Made by a program: the position numbers and the translations under genes. This document shows positions 10,139 through 21,613 of a stretch of 64,000 nucleotides of DNA, piece by piece (the first letter of the stretch is position 1; the number at the start of each line of letters is the position of its first letter). The notes beneath the pieces were generated by a model, which was not told the DNA's origin, searched no databases, and saw only the letters and a list, made by a program, of their open reading frames with translations. Source of the DNA: Rhodoferax sp. (GTDB lineage Bacteria > Pseudomonadota > Gammaproteobacteria > Burkholderiales > Burkholderiaceae_C); NCBI GenBank assembly GCA_008015235.1, contig SSFF01000004.1, forward strand, positions 248,001-312,000, in the 5' to 3' direction.

Positions 10139-11461
10139 ATGAAGGCATATCGATCCTCGCTCCTGTGGTTTCCATACAGTGGAGAGCGTGCTGCCCAGGC
10201 TTGTTATGAGCAGGATGGCTTGCTAGTGCTCGACAAAGATGGTGCAGGACGCTGGGTGGTCCACGCCATCGGTGCGTGGAGTGCCCTCCAGGCTGATTTT
10301 TCCAACGTACCGCGGGAAAATCTGCCGAACAGGATCATCGCTCCAGGCTTTGTCGACTTGCATGTCCACTTTCCCCAGACCAATGTCATCGGCTCACCGG
10401 CAGATGGTCTGTTGCCATGGCTTGAAAACTACACCTTTCCCGAGGAGGCGCGCTTTGCCGACGCTGAATACGCTGCTTCCTCGGCTAAATTTTTCGTCGA
10501 CGAATTGTTGCGCAATGGAGTGACAACGGCGCTGGCATTCGCCACATCCCATCCAGGTTCGGTGGAGGCGTTGAATACTGTCGCATTGGAGCGGGGCATG
10601 CGCATGGTCAGCGGCATGGTGTTGATGGACCGCAATGCGCCGGACTATCTTTTGAATTCAGCATCTGGTACGGTTAATTCGACCGAGCAAAGCTTGCGCG
10701 ACACCGAAGCACTGATCCAGCGGTGGCATGGCAAAGGGCGCCTGGGCTACGCCATTACTCCCCGTTTCGCGCCCACCAGCACAGAGTCTCAGTTGCGCGG
10801 AGCGGGGGAGCTGGCACAGCGCTATCCCGAGGTTTGGATCCAGTCCCATGTGTCTGAGAACAAGGATGAAATTGCCTGGGTGCGGGAGCTTTATCCTTTG
10901 GCGTCGAGTTATTTGTCGGTGTACGACCAATTTGGTCTCTTGCGACAGCGTTCCGTGTATGCGCACTGCATCCATTTCGACGACCGTGATCGTGCCTTGA
11001 TGCGTGAGCGGGGTGGCGTCGCAGCTGTCAGTCCGACCAGCAACCTGTTTTTGGGCAGTGGTTTTTTTGATTATTCCGGCGCTGATCGGATAGGTTTCTT
11101 GTATGGCTTGGCCAGTGACGTGGGTGGTGGCACGTCCTTCAGTCCCTTCCACACCATGCTGGCTGCTTATTACGTGGGCCGAGAAGGTCAAACCAAAACG
11201 GGACTTACGCTGAACCCCCAGCACCTGTGGTGGCAGCATACTGCCGGTGCCGGGCAGGCCATGGGGCTGGGCGGCGTGGCTGGGGCTCCGATCGCTGGTA
11301 ATCTGGTTCCCGGTGCGGACGCCGACTTTGTGGTGTTGAATCCCCGGGCAACCCCTCTCTTGGAGCGCAAGACCCAGGGAGCCAAATCACTGGATGAACT
11401 GTTGTTTTCCCTCATCGTCTTGGGGGATGACCGGGTTATAGAACGCACGTATCTGGCTTGA
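10139..11461 (+). CDS. guaD: guanine deaminase
   Basis: PGFVDLHVHFPQTNVIGSPADGLLPWLENYTFPEEARF amidohydrolase signature. Confidence 0.93.
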   Translation: MKAYRSSLLWFPYSGERAAQACYEQDGLLVLDKDGAGRWVVHAIGAWSALQADFSNVPRENLPNRIIAPGFVDLHVHFPQTNVIGSPADGLLPWLENYTFPEEARFADAEYAASSAKFFVDELLRNGVTTALAFATSHPGSVEALNTVALERGMRMVSGMVLMDRNAPDYLLNSASGTVNSTEQSLRDTEALIQRWHGKGRLGYAITPRFAPTSTESQLRGAGELAQRYPEVWIQSHVSENKDEIAWVRELYPLASSYLSVYDQFGLLRQRSVYAHCIHFDDRDRALMRERGGVAAVSPTSNLFLGSGFFDYSGADRIGFLYGLASDVGGGTSFSPFHTMLAAYYVGREGQTKTGLTLNPQHLWWQHTAGAGQAMGLGGVAGAPIAGNLVPGADADFVVLNPRATPLLERKTQGAKSLDELLFSLIVLGDDRVIERTYLA

Positions 11462-11561
11462 TCACAGTCTGGACGCGATGCCTCAAGAACGCCATTTGTT
11501 GGTCTAACGCAAAGAACTTGGCATATTGGCCCACTAGAATCGCGCGTTTTGGAGCTGAATT

Positions 11562-12128
11562 ATGAGCATCAAGAGCGATAAGTGGATTCGGCGCATGGCC
11601 GAGCAGCACGGCATGATTGAACCGTTTGAGCCTGGCCAGATTCGCCAGCGTGATGGCAATCGCCTGATCAGCTACGGGACCAGCAGCTACGGCTATGACA
11701 TTCGCTGCGCTGCAGAGTTCAAGGTATTCACCAATATCCACAGCACCGTGGTCGACCCCAAGAATTTCGACGAAAAAAGCTTTGTCGATTTCAACGACGA
11801 TGTCTGCATCATTCCTCCCAACAGTTTCGCCCTGGCACGGACGGTGGAGTATTTCCGCATCCCCCGTAATGTGCTCACCATCTGCCTGGGTAAAAGCACC
11901 TATGCCCGTTGCGGCATCATCGTGAATGTCACCCCGTTTGAGCCCGAATGGGAAGGCTATGTGACATTGGAGTTCTCCAATACGACGCCTCTGCCAGCCA
12001 AGATTTACGCCGGCGAAGGCTGTGCCCAGGTGTTGTTCTTCGAGAGTGACGAAGTGTGCGAAACCAGCTACAAGGACCGTGGCGGCAAGTACCAGGGCCA
12101 GCATGGCGTGACTCTGCCCAAAGCCTGA
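11562..12128 (+). CDS. dcd: dCTP deaminase
   Basis: 188 aa; [22 protein letters not shown]..., [23 protein letters not shown]. Confidence 0.96.
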   Translation: MSIKSDKWIRRMAEQHGMIEPFEPGQIRQRDGNRLISYGTSSYGYDIRCAAEFKVFTNIHSTVVDPKNFDEKSFVDFNDDVCIIPPNSFALARTVEYFRIPRNVLTICLGKSTYARCGIIVNVTPFEPEWEGYVTLEFSNTTPLPAKIYAGEGCAQVLFFESDEVCETSYKDRGGKYQGQHGVTLPKA

Positions 12129-12257
12129 GTTCACGCGGGCCTGGCCAGTTAAGATGGTCCATCGGTAGGTATTTGGGCAGCGATGGCGGATAATCGGGGT
12201 TTTTCCCTATATAGGTGGATAGCAGCAGCTTATGCGTCTGCGTCCCCGTCTGACTGA

Positions 12258-13742
12258 ATGACCGAACAAACATCCGTGCCCGCAAATCCAGAGACTGCCG
12301 CCGCTGCCGAGGTGGCCGCCAGCGCATTTGCCAACCTCAATTTGGCACAACCTCTGGCGCGTGCGGTGGCGGAAATGGGCTTCAGCGCCATGACCCCGAT
12401 CCAGGCACAGGCCATTCCGGTGGTTATTCAGGGGCGTGACGTGATGGGGGCTGCGCAGACAGGCACCGGCAAGACGGCGGCGTTTGCCTTGCCTTTGTTG
12501 CACCGCATGATGAAGCATGAAAATGCCTCCACATCGCCGGCCCGTCACCCTGTCCGTGCATTGGTGCTGTTGCCCACGCGCGAGCTGGCGGACCAGGTGG
12601 CGCAACAGGTCAAGCTTTTTGCCAAGTACACCAACCTGCGCAGTGCCGTGGTGTTTGGTGGCGTGGACATGAAGCCGCAAACGGCTGAACTCAAGGCGGG
12701 CGTCGAGGTTCTGGTGGCAACCCCTGGGCGCCTTCTGGACCATATCGAGGCCAAGAGCGCCGTCTTGAACCAGGTGGAGTACGTTGTGCTCGACGAGGCG
12801 GACCGCATGCTCGATATCGGCTTCCTGCCGGATTTGCAGCGCATTCTTTCCTATCTGCCCAAGCAGCGTACCACCTTGCTCTTTTCTGCGACCTTCTCGC
12901 CAGAAATCAAGCGCCTGGCCGGTAGCTATTTGCAGGATCCGATCACCATCGAGGTCGCCCGTCCCAATGCCACGGCGTCGACAGTGGAGCAGCGTTTTTT
13001 TGGCGTACCGGAGGACAACAAGCGCCATGCGCTGCACGAGCTGCTGCGCCAGCGCGAAATTCGCCAGGCCTTTGTCTTCGTGAATAGCAAGCTCGGTTGC
13101 GCCCGTCTGGCGCGCGCCTTGGAGCGTGACGGTCTGAAGGCGGCCGCCTTGCATGGTGACAAGAGCCAGGACGAGCGCCTCAAGGCACTGGATGCCTTCA
13201 AGAAAGGCGAAGTTGATTTGCTGGTGTGCACCGATGTGGCTGCGCGCGGGCTGGACATCAAGGATGTGCCTGCCGTGTTCAATTTCGATTTGCCTTTCAA
13301 TGCCGAAGACTATGTGCACCGCATCGGCCGTACCGGACGTGCCGGCGCCGCGGGTCTGGCCTTTAGTTTTGTTGGTGGTGGCAACGATGCCCGGTTGGCG
13401 GCTGATATTGAAAAGTTGATCAAGAAAAAGATCGAAGTGGAAGGGCTGGAGTTCGCGGACCAGTTGCCCGATATTCGACGCCAAGGTCGCATCAACAGCG
13501 GGCGTCGCCTGTACTCCGACCAGACCCATGGCGACCACCACCGCAGTACACCGCGCGGCGACTATGCGCGCACGGCACCTGCGCCACGTGACCCGTTCTT
13601 TGACAAGCCCTACGAAGCATCGCCTGATTCCCAAGTTGCACAGCCTACATGGGATGCAGGAGAACGTGCCCCTGCATCTCGCAGCATCTCCGCCAATATT
13701 CGCCCCAAACGCAAAGTGGCGGCTTTATTCAAGGCGTCCTGA
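12258..13742 (+). CDS. rhlE: DEAD-box ATP-dependent RNA helicase (RhlE-like)
   Basis: AQTGTGKTAAFALP, VLDEADRML, SATFS, HRIGRTGRAG. Confidence 0.92.
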   Translation: MTEQTSVPANPETAAAAEVAASAFANLNLAQPLARAVAEMGFSAMTPIQAQAIPVVIQGRDVMGAAQTGTGKTAAFALPLLHRMMKHENASTSPARHPVRALVLLPTRELADQVAQQVKLFAKYTNLRSAVVFGGVDMKPQTAELKAGVEVLVATPGRLLDHIEAKSAVLNQVEYVVLDEADRMLDIGFLPDLQRILSYLPKQRTTLLFSATFSPEIKRLAGSYLQDPITIEVARPNATASTVEQRFFGVPEDNKRHALHELLRQREIRQAFVFVNSKLGCARLARALERDGLKAAALHGDKSQDERLKALDAFKKGEVDLLVCTDVAARGLDIKDVPAVFNFDLPFNAEDYVHRIGRTGRAGAAGLAFSFVGGGNDARLAADIEKLIKKKIEVEGLEFADQLPDIRRQGRINSGRRLYSDQTHGDHHRSTPRGDYARTAPAPRDPFFDKPYEASPDSQVAQPTWDAGERAPASRSISANIRPKRKVAALFKAS

Positions 13743-13750
13743 GGCAGAAG

Positions 13751-14608
13751 TTAAATAAACGAACCTGTTGGGGTCTGCATTGCAGGGCAGTCAACAGCGA
13801 TTAGTTCCGGTGCCCAGCGTGTGCGAGCCTCTAGCCGCAACGCTGCGAGTTGACCTCCCCAAACACAACCGAGATCCAGCGCATAGACATCGGAGCGCCC
13901 CAGCCATCCCAAGGTTGACCAGTGGCCAAAGGCCACTACAGCATCAGCACTCGAGCGCCCCGGCACATCAAACCAAGGCATGTGGCCTGCGGGTGCGTGC
14001 TCAGCCCCTCCCTTGCTTTCGAACTCCATCACCCCATCGGCGGTGCAATAGCGCAGCCGTGTGAGTGCGTTGACGATGAGCCGGATGCGGTCCATCCCCC
14101 GCAGGGATTCCGACCATTTTGCCGGGTGGTCGGCGTACATGGTGTGGAAGAACTCCGTGGCCTGTGGGCTGCGCAGGAGTGTTTCCACCTCGCCGGCCAG
14201 TTGCAGGGTCTGGGCAGCCGTCCATTGCGGTAAGACTCCCGCATGCACCATGAGTACGTTCTTGCCGCCGATGTGCTCACACAGGGCCATATGCTGGTGG
14301 GCGAGCCAATCCAGCATGGACGCGCTGTCCGGGGCGTTCAGGATACAGGCCAGGGTGTCCTTGCGTTTTGCATGCCGGGCCTGGTGGGACACGGCCAGCA
14401 AATGCAGATCGTGGTTGCCGAGCAGGCAGCGGGCCGCATCGCCATAGGACATGAGGCGCCGCACGACGAGGTCCGACGCAGGGCCACGGTTGACCAGGTC
14501 GCCGAGCACATACAGCGTATCGCGGCTGGGTGAGAAGGCTATGGTGTCCAGTAATTGCCCCAGCGCTGCATCGCAGCCCTGGATATCGCCAATCATGTAA
14601 AGTGCCAT
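13751..14608 (-). CDS. apaH: symmetrical bis(5'-nucleosyl)-tetraphosphatase
   Basis: MALYMIGDIQGCDAALGQLLD..., GDLVNRGPAS, GNHDLHLLAV. Confidence 0.95.
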   Translation of the reverse strand: MALYMIGDIQGCDAALGQLLDTIAFSPSRDTLYVLGDLVNRGPASDLVVRRLMSYGDAARCLLGNHDLHLLAVSHQARHAKRKDTLACILNAPDSASMLDWLAHQHMALCEHIGGKNVLMVHAGVLPQWTAAQTLQLAGEVETLLRSPQATEFFHTMYADHPAKWSESLRGMDRIRLIVNALTRLRYCTADGVMEFESKGGAEHAPAGHMPWFDVPGRSSADAVVAFGHWSTLGWLGRSDVYALDLGCVWGGQLAALRLEARTRWAPELIAVDCPAMQTPTGSFI

Positions 14609-14632
14609 GTCCCTATTCTCTTTGCTTTATCC

Positions 14633-15934
14633 ATGGATTTTTTGCTGATACTGGTGTTGACCCTGCTCAACGGTCTGTTTGCGATGACCGAGCTGGCACT
14701 GACCGCGAGCAAGAAAATCCATTTGCAGAACATGCGCGATGCCGGTGACAAAGGTGCCCGGGCTGCATTGGCTCTGCTTGACAACCCCACCCAGTTCCTG
14801 TCCGTGGTGCAGGTGGGGATCACTTCGATTGGAATGCTGAACGCCATTGTGGGTGAGGCTGCTTTCAGCGATGGGCTTTCGCAGTGGCTCAAGCACACTG
14901 TCGATCTGTCGGACAGGGCTGCCGACCTGACCGCTACCGCCGTGGTGGTGACTTGCATCACCTTTATGACTATTGTGTTTGGTGAACTGGTTCCCAAACG
15001 CATTGGGCAACTGTATCCGGAGACGGTGGCAAGCTTGCTGGCGCGTCCGATGACCTGGGTGGCCAAAGTGGCAAAACCTTTTGTTCGTCTTTTGTCCATA
15101 TCGACCCACGCGGTCATGCATTTACTGCGTATAGACACTTCGGATACGCGTGGTGTCACAGAAGCAGAGATTACCGCAAGTCTGGAAGAGGGTGTCGATG
15201 CCGGCATCATTGAAGTGCACGAACACCAGATGGTGCGCAACGTGTTTCACTTGGATGACCGTTCGCTGGCTTCCATGATGCAACCCCGCTCGGAGATCCA
15301 ATGGCTGGATGCATCTGCAACGGTGGAGCAGGCACTGGCTCAGGCTGGAGCAGGTGCAGGCAAAGGGCACCATTCGTGGTACCCGGTGTGCAGGGGGTCG
15401 CTGGAACAGGTGCTGGGCCTTGTCAGTGTGGCACGTCTGTTGGAGCTCGGATCCGGGCGTGAAGGCGCTATTGAGCTGTGGATGGAGCCTGCAGTTTTTG
15501 TCCCGGAAACACTCAGTGGCATGGAACTGATCGCGCAGTTTCGCAGCAAGGCGGCACGCATGGTGTTTGTGGTGGATGAGTATGGTGATCTGCAAGGTTT
15601 GGTAACCCCGTTTGATCTCCTGCAAGCCATCACCGGTGAACTCAAACCCACCGCAGAGGTGGATGCATGGGCACAAGTGCAGGCGGATGGCAGCTGGCGA
15701 CTGGATGGTGCTATGCCCGTGGAAGAGATGAAGACCCAGCTGGGTATCGAGGCCGACTTGCCATTTGAGGGGCGCTACAACACGGTGGCTGGATTGCTGA
15801 TGGCAGTGAGCGGACGCTTGCCGCAGGTTGGCGATGTTGTCCAATGTGCTGGGTGGCAGTTTGTGGTGCTTGCGCTGGAAGGGCGACGCCTGGAGAAAAT
15901 CCAGGCCAGCCCGCTGCCCTCACATGCGTCCTAA
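14633..15934 (+). CDS. hemolysin/CNNM-family protein (DUF21 + CBS + CorC_HlyC)
   Basis: MDFLLILVLTLLNGLFAMTELALTASKK; VVDEYGDLQGLVTPFDLLQAITGEL. Confidence 0.9.
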   Translation: MDFLLILVLTLLNGLFAMTELALTASKKIHLQNMRDAGDKGARAALALLDNPTQFLSVVQVGITSIGMLNAIVGEAAFSDGLSQWLKHTVDLSDRAADLTATAVVVTCITFMTIVFGELVPKRIGQLYPETVASLLARPMTWVAKVAKPFVRLLSISTHAVMHLLRIDTSDTRGVTEAEITASLEEGVDAGIIEVHEHQMVRNVFHLDDRSLASMMQPRSEIQWLDASATVEQALAQAGAGAGKGHHSWYPVCRGSLEQVLGLVSVARLLELGSGREGAIELWMEPAVFVPETLSGMELIAQFRSKAARMVFVVDEYGDLQGLVTPFDLLQAITGELKPTAEVDAWAQVQADGSWRLDGAMPVEEMKTQLGIEADLPFEGRYNTVAGLLMAVSGRLPQVGDVVQCAGWQFVVLALEGRRLEKIQASPLPSHAS

Positions 15935-16690
15935 CAGGCGGTAGCTGGCAATCCCGGCATATTCGTGTAGCGCAAGTTGCCATAGACCTATGCTTTCCAG
16001 CAAGGAATAAGCGGTCCATGGGGTGGTACTGGCTGTCCGGAAGTCGACCGGATATGCGCTGACGTTCCATCCCTGTGCCAGGAAGACGCCCATGGCACGT
16101 GGCATGTGCCAAGCGGAAGTTAACAACAGCCAGGGGCGTTGTTTATTGATGCCAGGAATTTGTGCCGTCAATGCAGCATTTTCAAATGTGTTGCGAGATT
16201 TGTCCTCCCAAATCATGGTCTCTACTGGCAACCCCATGGTGCTGAAAAACCTACGGGCGCGCGCAGCTTCACTAGGGCCGGATGCGATCAGACCACCCTC
16301 TCCTCCGGTGAAAATGATGCGCAGCTTGGGGTTGAGTCTGTACAGGGCAACGGCAGCCGTCATGCGCTCGGAGGCATCATTGATCAGCGGTTGTGCATGT
16401 GCGCCTGCAAGGTATGCGGCGGAGGTTGCTCCGCCCAAGATGATGACACCCGCGAAACTGTCGGTGGACGCTTCGGGATGCAGTTCTGGATACTGTGTCT
16501 CCAGCGGTCGCATCAGTGCCTCAGATAATGGTTGCCAGCCCAGTGTCAACAACAGCATCAAGGTGCCAGCCAGGATCCTGCGGGTTGTTTGCAGGCTCCA
16601 GTACGTGCCTATCCAGGCACAAAACATAAGAAACAACACCCATACCAGGGGCTGCAGGGCGAAGTCCAATAATTTGGCAGCAAAGTGCAT
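15920..16690 (-). CDS. YdcF/ElyC-like DUF218 membrane protein
   Basis: FAGVIILGGATS..., RIIFTGGEGG, WLLLTSAWHMPRAMGVF. Confidence 0.85.
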   Translation of the reverse strand: MHFAAKLLDFALQPLVWVLFLMFCAWIGTYWSLQTTRRILAGTLMLLLTLGWQPLSEALMRPLETQYPELHPEASTDSFAGVIILGGATSAAYLAGAHAQPLINDASERMTAAVALYRLNPKLRIIFTGGEGGLIASGPSEAARARRFFSTMGLPVETMIWEDKSRNTFENAALTAQIPGINKQRPWLLLTSAWHMPRAMGVFLAQGWNVSAYPVDFRTASTTPWTAYSLLESIGLWQLALHEYAGIASYRLLGRM

Positions 16691-16737
16691 GGGTTTACAC
16701 TCGAAACGATGATGGCACTGGCAGGATTGAGAAACGC

Positions 16738-17841
16738 ATGACCAAAGGCATGATACTGGCCGCAGGGCAGGGAACCCGGGTGCGACCCTTGACCAAGGAT
16801 ATTCCGAAGCCCATGGTGCCGATCCTGGGCAAACCGGTCATGGAGTACCTGATTGAACTCATGGCGCGCCATGGCATCCGCGAGATCATGGTGAACGTGG
16901 CCTGGCACCACCGCAAGATCGAAGAGTATTTCGGAGATGGCAGTCGCTGGGGGGTGGACATCGGCTACTCCTATGAGGGTGTGCTCGACCACGGCGACAT
17001 CGTTCCGCGTCCCAAGGGTTCAGCCGGTGGCATGCGCCATATCCAGGATGCCTCGGGGTTCTTCGATGACACTACCCTGGTGGTCTGTGGCGATGCCCTG
17101 GTGGACCTCGATATTTCTGCTGCCGTGGCCGAACACCGGGCCCAGGGCGCCTTGGCCAGTGTGGTGGCGTTGGAGGTGCCGCGCAGCGAAGTTGCCAATT
17201 ACGGCATTGTCGTGGCCGATGCCCAGGGGCGCATTCAGTCGTTCCAGGAAAAGCCCCAGCCTGAGGCGGCGCATTCCACGCTGGCATCCACCGGTATTTA
17301 CCTGTTCGAGCCGGGTGTGTTGGACTATGTACCCGCCGGCCAGCATTACGACATAGGCGCCCAGCTCTTTCCGCAATTGGTGCAGGCGCAGCAGCCGTTC
17401 TTTGTACAGAGCCGGCCTTTCCACTGGATTGACATTGGCCGTGTCAGTGACTACTGGACGGTGTTGCAGCGTGTCTTGTCGGGTGAGGTGGCCCACATGC
17501 CCATGCCGGGGCGTGAAATTCGCCCCGGTATTTTTGTCGGACTCAATACGCAGGTGGACTGGGAGCATGTCGATATTCACGGCCCGGTGTACCTGGGTTC
17601 TTCGGTGAAAATCGACGCGGGCTGTCGCATTCAGGGTCCGGCATGGATTGGGCACGGCAGCCATTTGCGCAGTGGTGCCCAACTGGACCGTTGTGTGCTG
17701 ATGGAGTACACGCGCATCGGTGCAGGCGTGCACATGCGCGACATGGTGGTGTCGCCCCAATACTGCGTGGACCGGGAGGGCAATACCGTCTACCGCGGTG
17801 ACGACAGCACCACCCTGCGCTGGAGCGACGCCCGGGCCTGA
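16738..17841 (+). CDS. NDP-sugar nucleotidyltransferase with C-terminal left-handed beta-helix
   Basis: KGMILAAGQGTRVRPLTKDIPKPMVPILGKPVMEY. Confidence 0.9.
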   Translation: MTKGMILAAGQGTRVRPLTKDIPKPMVPILGKPVMEYLIELMARHGIREIMVNVAWHHRKIEEYFGDGSRWGVDIGYSYEGVLDHGDIVPRPKGSAGGMRHIQDASGFFDDTTLVVCGDALVDLDISAAVAEHRAQGALASVVALEVPRSEVANYGIVVADAQGRIQSFQEKPQPEAAHSTLASTGIYLFEPGVLDYVPAGQHYDIGAQLFPQLVQAQQPFFVQSRPFHWIDIGRVSDYWTVLQRVLSGEVAHMPMPGREIRPGIFVGLNTQVDWEHVDIHGPVYLGSSVKIDAGCRIQGPAWIGHGSHLRSGAQLDRCVLMEYTRIGAGVHMRDMVVSPQYCVDREGNTVYRGDDSTTLRWSDARA

Positions 17842-17874
17842 GCGGCACGGTCACACACTTTTACCAGGATTTTT

Positions 17875-18942
17875 ATGACCATTCTCGTGACCGGCGGTGC
17901 CGGCTTTATTGGCAGTAATTTTGTGTTGGACTGGCTGGTGCAGGGTAGTGAACCCGTCGTCAACCTGGACAAACTCAGCTATGCTGGCAACCTCGAAAAC
18001 TTGGCCGCCCTGCAGTGCGATGTCCGCCACATCTTTGTGCAAGGCGACATCGGCGATAGCGAACTCCTTGCGCGTTTGCTGCGTACACACTCTGTGCGCG
18101 CCATTGTCAATTTCGCCGCCGAAAGTCATGTGGACCGCTCCATCCACGGACCGCAAGCCTTCATTGACAACAACATCGTGGGCACTTTCAAGCTGCTCGA
18201 AACGGTCAAGGCCTACTGGAGTGCGTTGCCTGACGCCGAAAAATCTGCGTTCCGTTTTCTGCACGTCTCCACCGACGAAGTCTATGGTTCATTGTCCAAA
18301 GACGCCCCGGCCTTTACCGAACGCAACCCGCACGAACCGAATAGTCCCTACAGCGCCAGCAAGGCTGCCAGCGACCACCTGGTACGTGCCTGGCACCACA
18401 CCTACGGCTTGCCGGTGTTGACCACCAATTGCTCCAACAACTACGGCCCGTTCCACTTTCCGGAAAAACTGATTCCGCTCATGATCGTCAATGCCCTGGC
18501 CGGCAAGCCCTTGCCGGTGTACGGCGATGGGCAGCAAATCCGTGACTGGTTGTACGTCAGGGACCACTGCAGCGCTATCCGCCGTGTCCTGGAGGCCGGC
18601 ACGGTGGGGGAAACCTACAACGTGGGGGGCTGGAATGAGAAAGCCAATATCGACATCGTGCGCACCGTGTGCGGCTTGCTGGATGAGCTGCAACCCCGCG
18701 CCGACGGCCAACCCTATGCCCAGCAGATCACCTATGTGACCGACCGGCCGGGCCATGACCGTCGCTACGCCATTGACGCCAGCAAGATTGAGCGTGAACT
18801 GGGCTGGAAACCGGCCGAAACCTTTGACACCGGCATTGCCAAGACCGTGCGCTGGTACCTGGACAACCCACAATGGGTTGCCAACGTCCAAAGCGGAAGC
18901 TACCGCCAGTGGGTGGATCTGCAATATGGGGCAGCCGCATGA
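17875..18942 (+). CDS. rfbB: dTDP-glucose 4,6-dehydratase
   Basis: [35 protein letters not shown]. Confidence 0.96.
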   Translation: MTILVTGGAGFIGSNFVLDWLVQGSEPVVNLDKLSYAGNLENLAALQCDVRHIFVQGDIGDSELLARLLRTHSVRAIVNFAAESHVDRSIHGPQAFIDNNIVGTFKLLETVKAYWSALPDAEKSAFRFLHVSTDEVYGSLSKDAPAFTERNPHEPNSPYSASKAASDHLVRAWHHTYGLPVLTTNCSNNYGPFHFPEKLIPLMIVNALAGKPLPVYGDGQQIRDWLYVRDHCSAIRRVLEAGTVGETYNVGGWNEKANIDIVRTVCGLLDELQPRADGQPYAQQITYVTDRPGHDRRYAIDASKIERELGWKPAETFDTGIAKTVRWYLDNPQWVANVQSGSYRQWVDLQYGAAA

Positions 18943-19844
18943 AAGTCCTGCTTTTCGGCCGTAGCGGCCAGGTTGGGTGGGAGTTGCAGCGTTCCTTGGG
19001 GGTGTTGGGCGAGCTGGTGGCGTTGGATTCGGATGCCCAGTACAACCCCGGCGGACTGTGTGGTGACTTTACCGATCTGGAGGGTTTGGCCCGAACGGTG
19101 GCAGTGGTTCAGCCCGACATCATCGTCAATGCGGCTGCCCACACTGCGGTCGACAAAGCCGAGTCCGAGCCTGTGCTTGCAAGGCAAATAAATGCCTTGG
19201 CCCCTGCCGTTCTTGCGCAAGCAGCTACAAAAGTAGGAGCAAAACTGGTGCATTACAGCACCGACTATGTGTTTGACGGCAGTGGTAACCGGCCCTGGGC
19301 CGAAACTGACGCTACTGCGCCCTTGAGCGTTTATGGCCAGACCAAGCTAGAGGGGGAGCAGGCCGTGGCCACCACGGCCAAGCACCTCATTCTGCGCACC
19401 AGTTGGGTCTATGCGGCACGGGGCGGCAACTTTGCCAAGACCATGCTGCGTCTGGCGGGCGAGCGTGAGACGCTGACGGTCATTGACGACCAGTTTGGCG
19501 CCCCGACCTCGGCCGAACTGCTGGCCGATGTGACGGCCCATGCCCTGCGGGCCCTGGTGCAAAAGCCGGAACTCGCAGGCCTGTACCACTGCGCGGCGGC
19601 AGGTGAAACCAACTGGCACGGCTATGCCCGCTATGTGCTGACCCAGGCCCAGGCGCTGGGGCAGCCGCTCAAAGTCGGGCCCGATCAGGTCAAGCCCATT
19701 TCCACCCGCGATTACCCCACACCGGCCCAGCGGCCATTGAACTCGCGTCTCGACACGCGCAAACTCCAGCGTGCCTTCGGGTTGCGCCTGCCTCACTGGC
19801 AGGAAGGGGTGGGGCGCATGCTCACCGAAATTGCACAGAAGTAA
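18939..19844 (+). CDS. rfbD: dTDP-4-dehydrorhamnose reductase
   Basis: [35 protein letters not shown] overlap with rfbB. Confidence 0.95.
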   Translation: MKVLLFGRSGQVGWELQRSLGVLGELVALDSDAQYNPGGLCGDFTDLEGLARTVAVVQPDIIVNAAAHTAVDKAESEPVLARQINALAPAVLAQAATKVGAKLVHYSTDYVFDGSGNRPWAETDATAPLSVYGQTKLEGEQAVATTAKHLILRTSWVYAARGGNFAKTMLRLAGERETLTVIDDQFGAPTSAELLADVTAHALRALVQKPELAGLYHCAAAGETNWHGYARYVLTQAQALGQPLKVGPDQVKPISTRDYPTPAQRPLNSRLDTRKLQRAFGLRLPHWQEGVGRMLTEIAQK

Positions 19845-19850
19845 CTCCCC

Positions 19851-20735
19851 ATGACCCAGCGCAAAGGCCTCATCCTCGCCGGTGGCTCCGGCACCCGGCT
19901 GCACCCGGCCACCCTGGCCATCAGCAAGCAACTGCTGCCGGTGTACGATAAACCGATGATCTACTACCCGCTCAGCACCCTGCTGCTGGCGGGCATGCGT
20001 GACATCCTCATCATCAGCACCCCGCAGGACACCCCGCGCTTTGCCCAGTTGTTGGGCGATGGCAGCCAGTGGGGCGTGAACCTGCAATACGCCGTCCAAC
20101 CCAGTCCGGACGGGCTGGCGCAGGCCTTTCTGATCGGCGAGGATTTCATCGGTGACAGCCCCAGCGCCCTGGTGCTCGGCGACAACATCTTCTACGGCCA
20201 CGACTTCCAACCTTTGCTGGGCAGCGCCATGCAACGCCAACAAGGCGCGACCGTGTTTGCCTACCATGTCACCGACCCCGAACGCTATGGAGTGGCCGAG
20301 TTTGATGCAGCGGGCAAGGTGCTGTCGATCGAAGAAAAGCCTGCCCATCCCAAGAGCCACTACGCGGTCACTGGGCTGTATTTCTATGACGACAGCGTAT
20401 GTGAGAAAGCCAAGGCCTTGCAACCTTCCCCGCGCGGGGAGCTGGAAATTACCGACCTGAACCGGCTGTACCTGGTGCAGGGTGCGCTGAACGTGGAGAT
20501 CATGGGGCGCGGTTATGCCTGGCTCGACACCGGCACCCACGACAGCCTGCTCGATGCCAGCCAGTTCATCGCTACGCTGGAACGCCGCCAAGGCCTGAAG
20601 GTGGCGTGTCCCGAGGAAATTGCCTGGCGCCGTGGCTGGATTGACAGTGCACAGCTCGAGCAACTGGCCCAACCGCTCAAGAAAAATGGCTATGGCCAGT
20701 ACCTGATGGGCCTGTTGAAAGATGGGGTGCGCTGA
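19851..20735 (+). CDS. rfbA: glucose-1-phosphate thymidylyltransferase
   Basis: [41 protein letters not shown]. Confidence 0.97.
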   Translation: MTQRKGLILAGGSGTRLHPATLAISKQLLPVYDKPMIYYPLSTLLLAGMRDILIISTPQDTPRFAQLLGDGSQWGVNLQYAVQPSPDGLAQAFLIGEDFIGDSPSALVLGDNIFYGHDFQPLLGSAMQRQQGATVFAYHVTDPERYGVAEFDAAGKVLSIEEKPAHPKSHYAVTGLYFYDDSVCEKAKALQPSPRGELEITDLNRLYLVQGALNVEIMGRGYAWLDTGTHDSLLDASQFIATLERRQGLKVACPEEIAWRRGWIDSAQLEQLAQPLKKNGYGQYLMGLLKDGVR

Positions 20736-21289
20736 TGCAGGTGACCCCCACCGCCATTGCCGATGTGCTGATTCTGGAACCCCAGGTCTTCGGGGACGCG
20801 CGCGGATTTTTCCTGGAAAGTTTCAACCAGCAGCGTTTCAACGCCGCCACCGGAACCGATTACCGGTTCGTGCAGGACAACCACAGCCGCAGCGCCCAAG
20901 GGGTGCTGCGCGGCCTGCATTACCAGGTGCGCCAGCCGCAGGGAAAGCTGGTGCGCGTGGTGGCCGGGGCCGTATGGGATGTGGCGGTAGATATACGGCC
21001 ACACTCGCCCAGTTTTGGCCGATGGGTCGGGGTGGAGCTCAGCGCCGACAACCAGCGCCTGTTGTGGATTCCGCCGGGGCTGGCCCATGGTTTTGTGGTG
21101 CTCAGCGACAGCGCCGACTTTTTGTACAAAACCACCGATTACTACGCGCCCGAGTTTGAGCGCTGCCTGCGCTGGGACGACCCGACGCTGGCCATTGATT
21201 GGCCGGACCTGGGCATGGCACCCGTGCTTTCAGCAAAGGACCTGCAAGGGCAGAGCTGGGCGCAGGCCATGGCTGGTGGCTTTGTTTGA
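20735..21289 (+). CDS. rfbC: dTDP-4-dehydrorhamnose 3,5-epimerase
   Basis: DARGFFLESFNQQRFNAATG, LRGLHYQ. Confidence 0.95.
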   Translation: MQVTPTAIADVLILEPQVFGDARGFFLESFNQQRFNAATGTDYRFVQDNHSRSAQGVLRGLHYQVRQPQGKLVRVVAGAVWDVAVDIRPHSPSFGRWVGVELSADNQRLLWIPPGLAHGFVVLSDSADFLYKTTDYYAPEFERCLRWDDPTLAIDWPDLGMAPVLSAKDLQGQSWAQAMAGGFV

Positions 21290-21340
21290 TGCTCCTGTCC
21301 CTGGATGTGTCTTTGATGCACATCCGAGGGGCAAAGAAAA

Positions 21341-21370
21341 AGCCCGCACGTTCGTGGAACTGTGCGGGCT
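21341..21370. terminator. stem-loop between rfbC and attL
   Basis: AGCCCGCAC-gttcgtggaact-GTGCGGGCT. Confidence 0.75.
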
Positions 21371-21375
21371 TCAAT

Positions 21376-21431
21376 GTGGTGCCCAGGGCCGGACTCGAAC
21401 CGGCACGCCTTGCGGCGGGGGATTTTGAGTC
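21376..21431. repeat. attL core: 3' portion of tRNA-Leu, identical over 56 bp to 60996-61051
   Basis: gtggtgcccagggccggactcgaaccggcacgccttgcggcgggggattttgagtc present at both sites; flanks differ. Confidence 0.92.
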
Positions 21432-21613
21432 TGGTAGCGAAATGGCTCAACCATGCGGGTTTGCGTCCGATTGCTTCCGCAAAAAATACTGAGTTCCATG
21501 CATCTTTTTACCTCTGGATCGTGATTTTTGCGGAAGCGATATTCATGTAAGCACACATTTGGGTCAAGTTAACATTCCAGGCACGAAAAAGCGATCCTCA
21601 TCGATCTAAGCCA

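Noticed and set aside
12545-12844. Alternative minus-strand ORFs within the helicase gene
   Set aside because: Ser/Arg/Thr-rich shadows of a DEAD-box gene with all motifs intact.
21376-21460. Second tRNA-Leu gene
   Set aside because: Only the 3' portion is present; the 5' acceptor strand and D arm are replaced by unrelated phage sequence. It is an att remnant.
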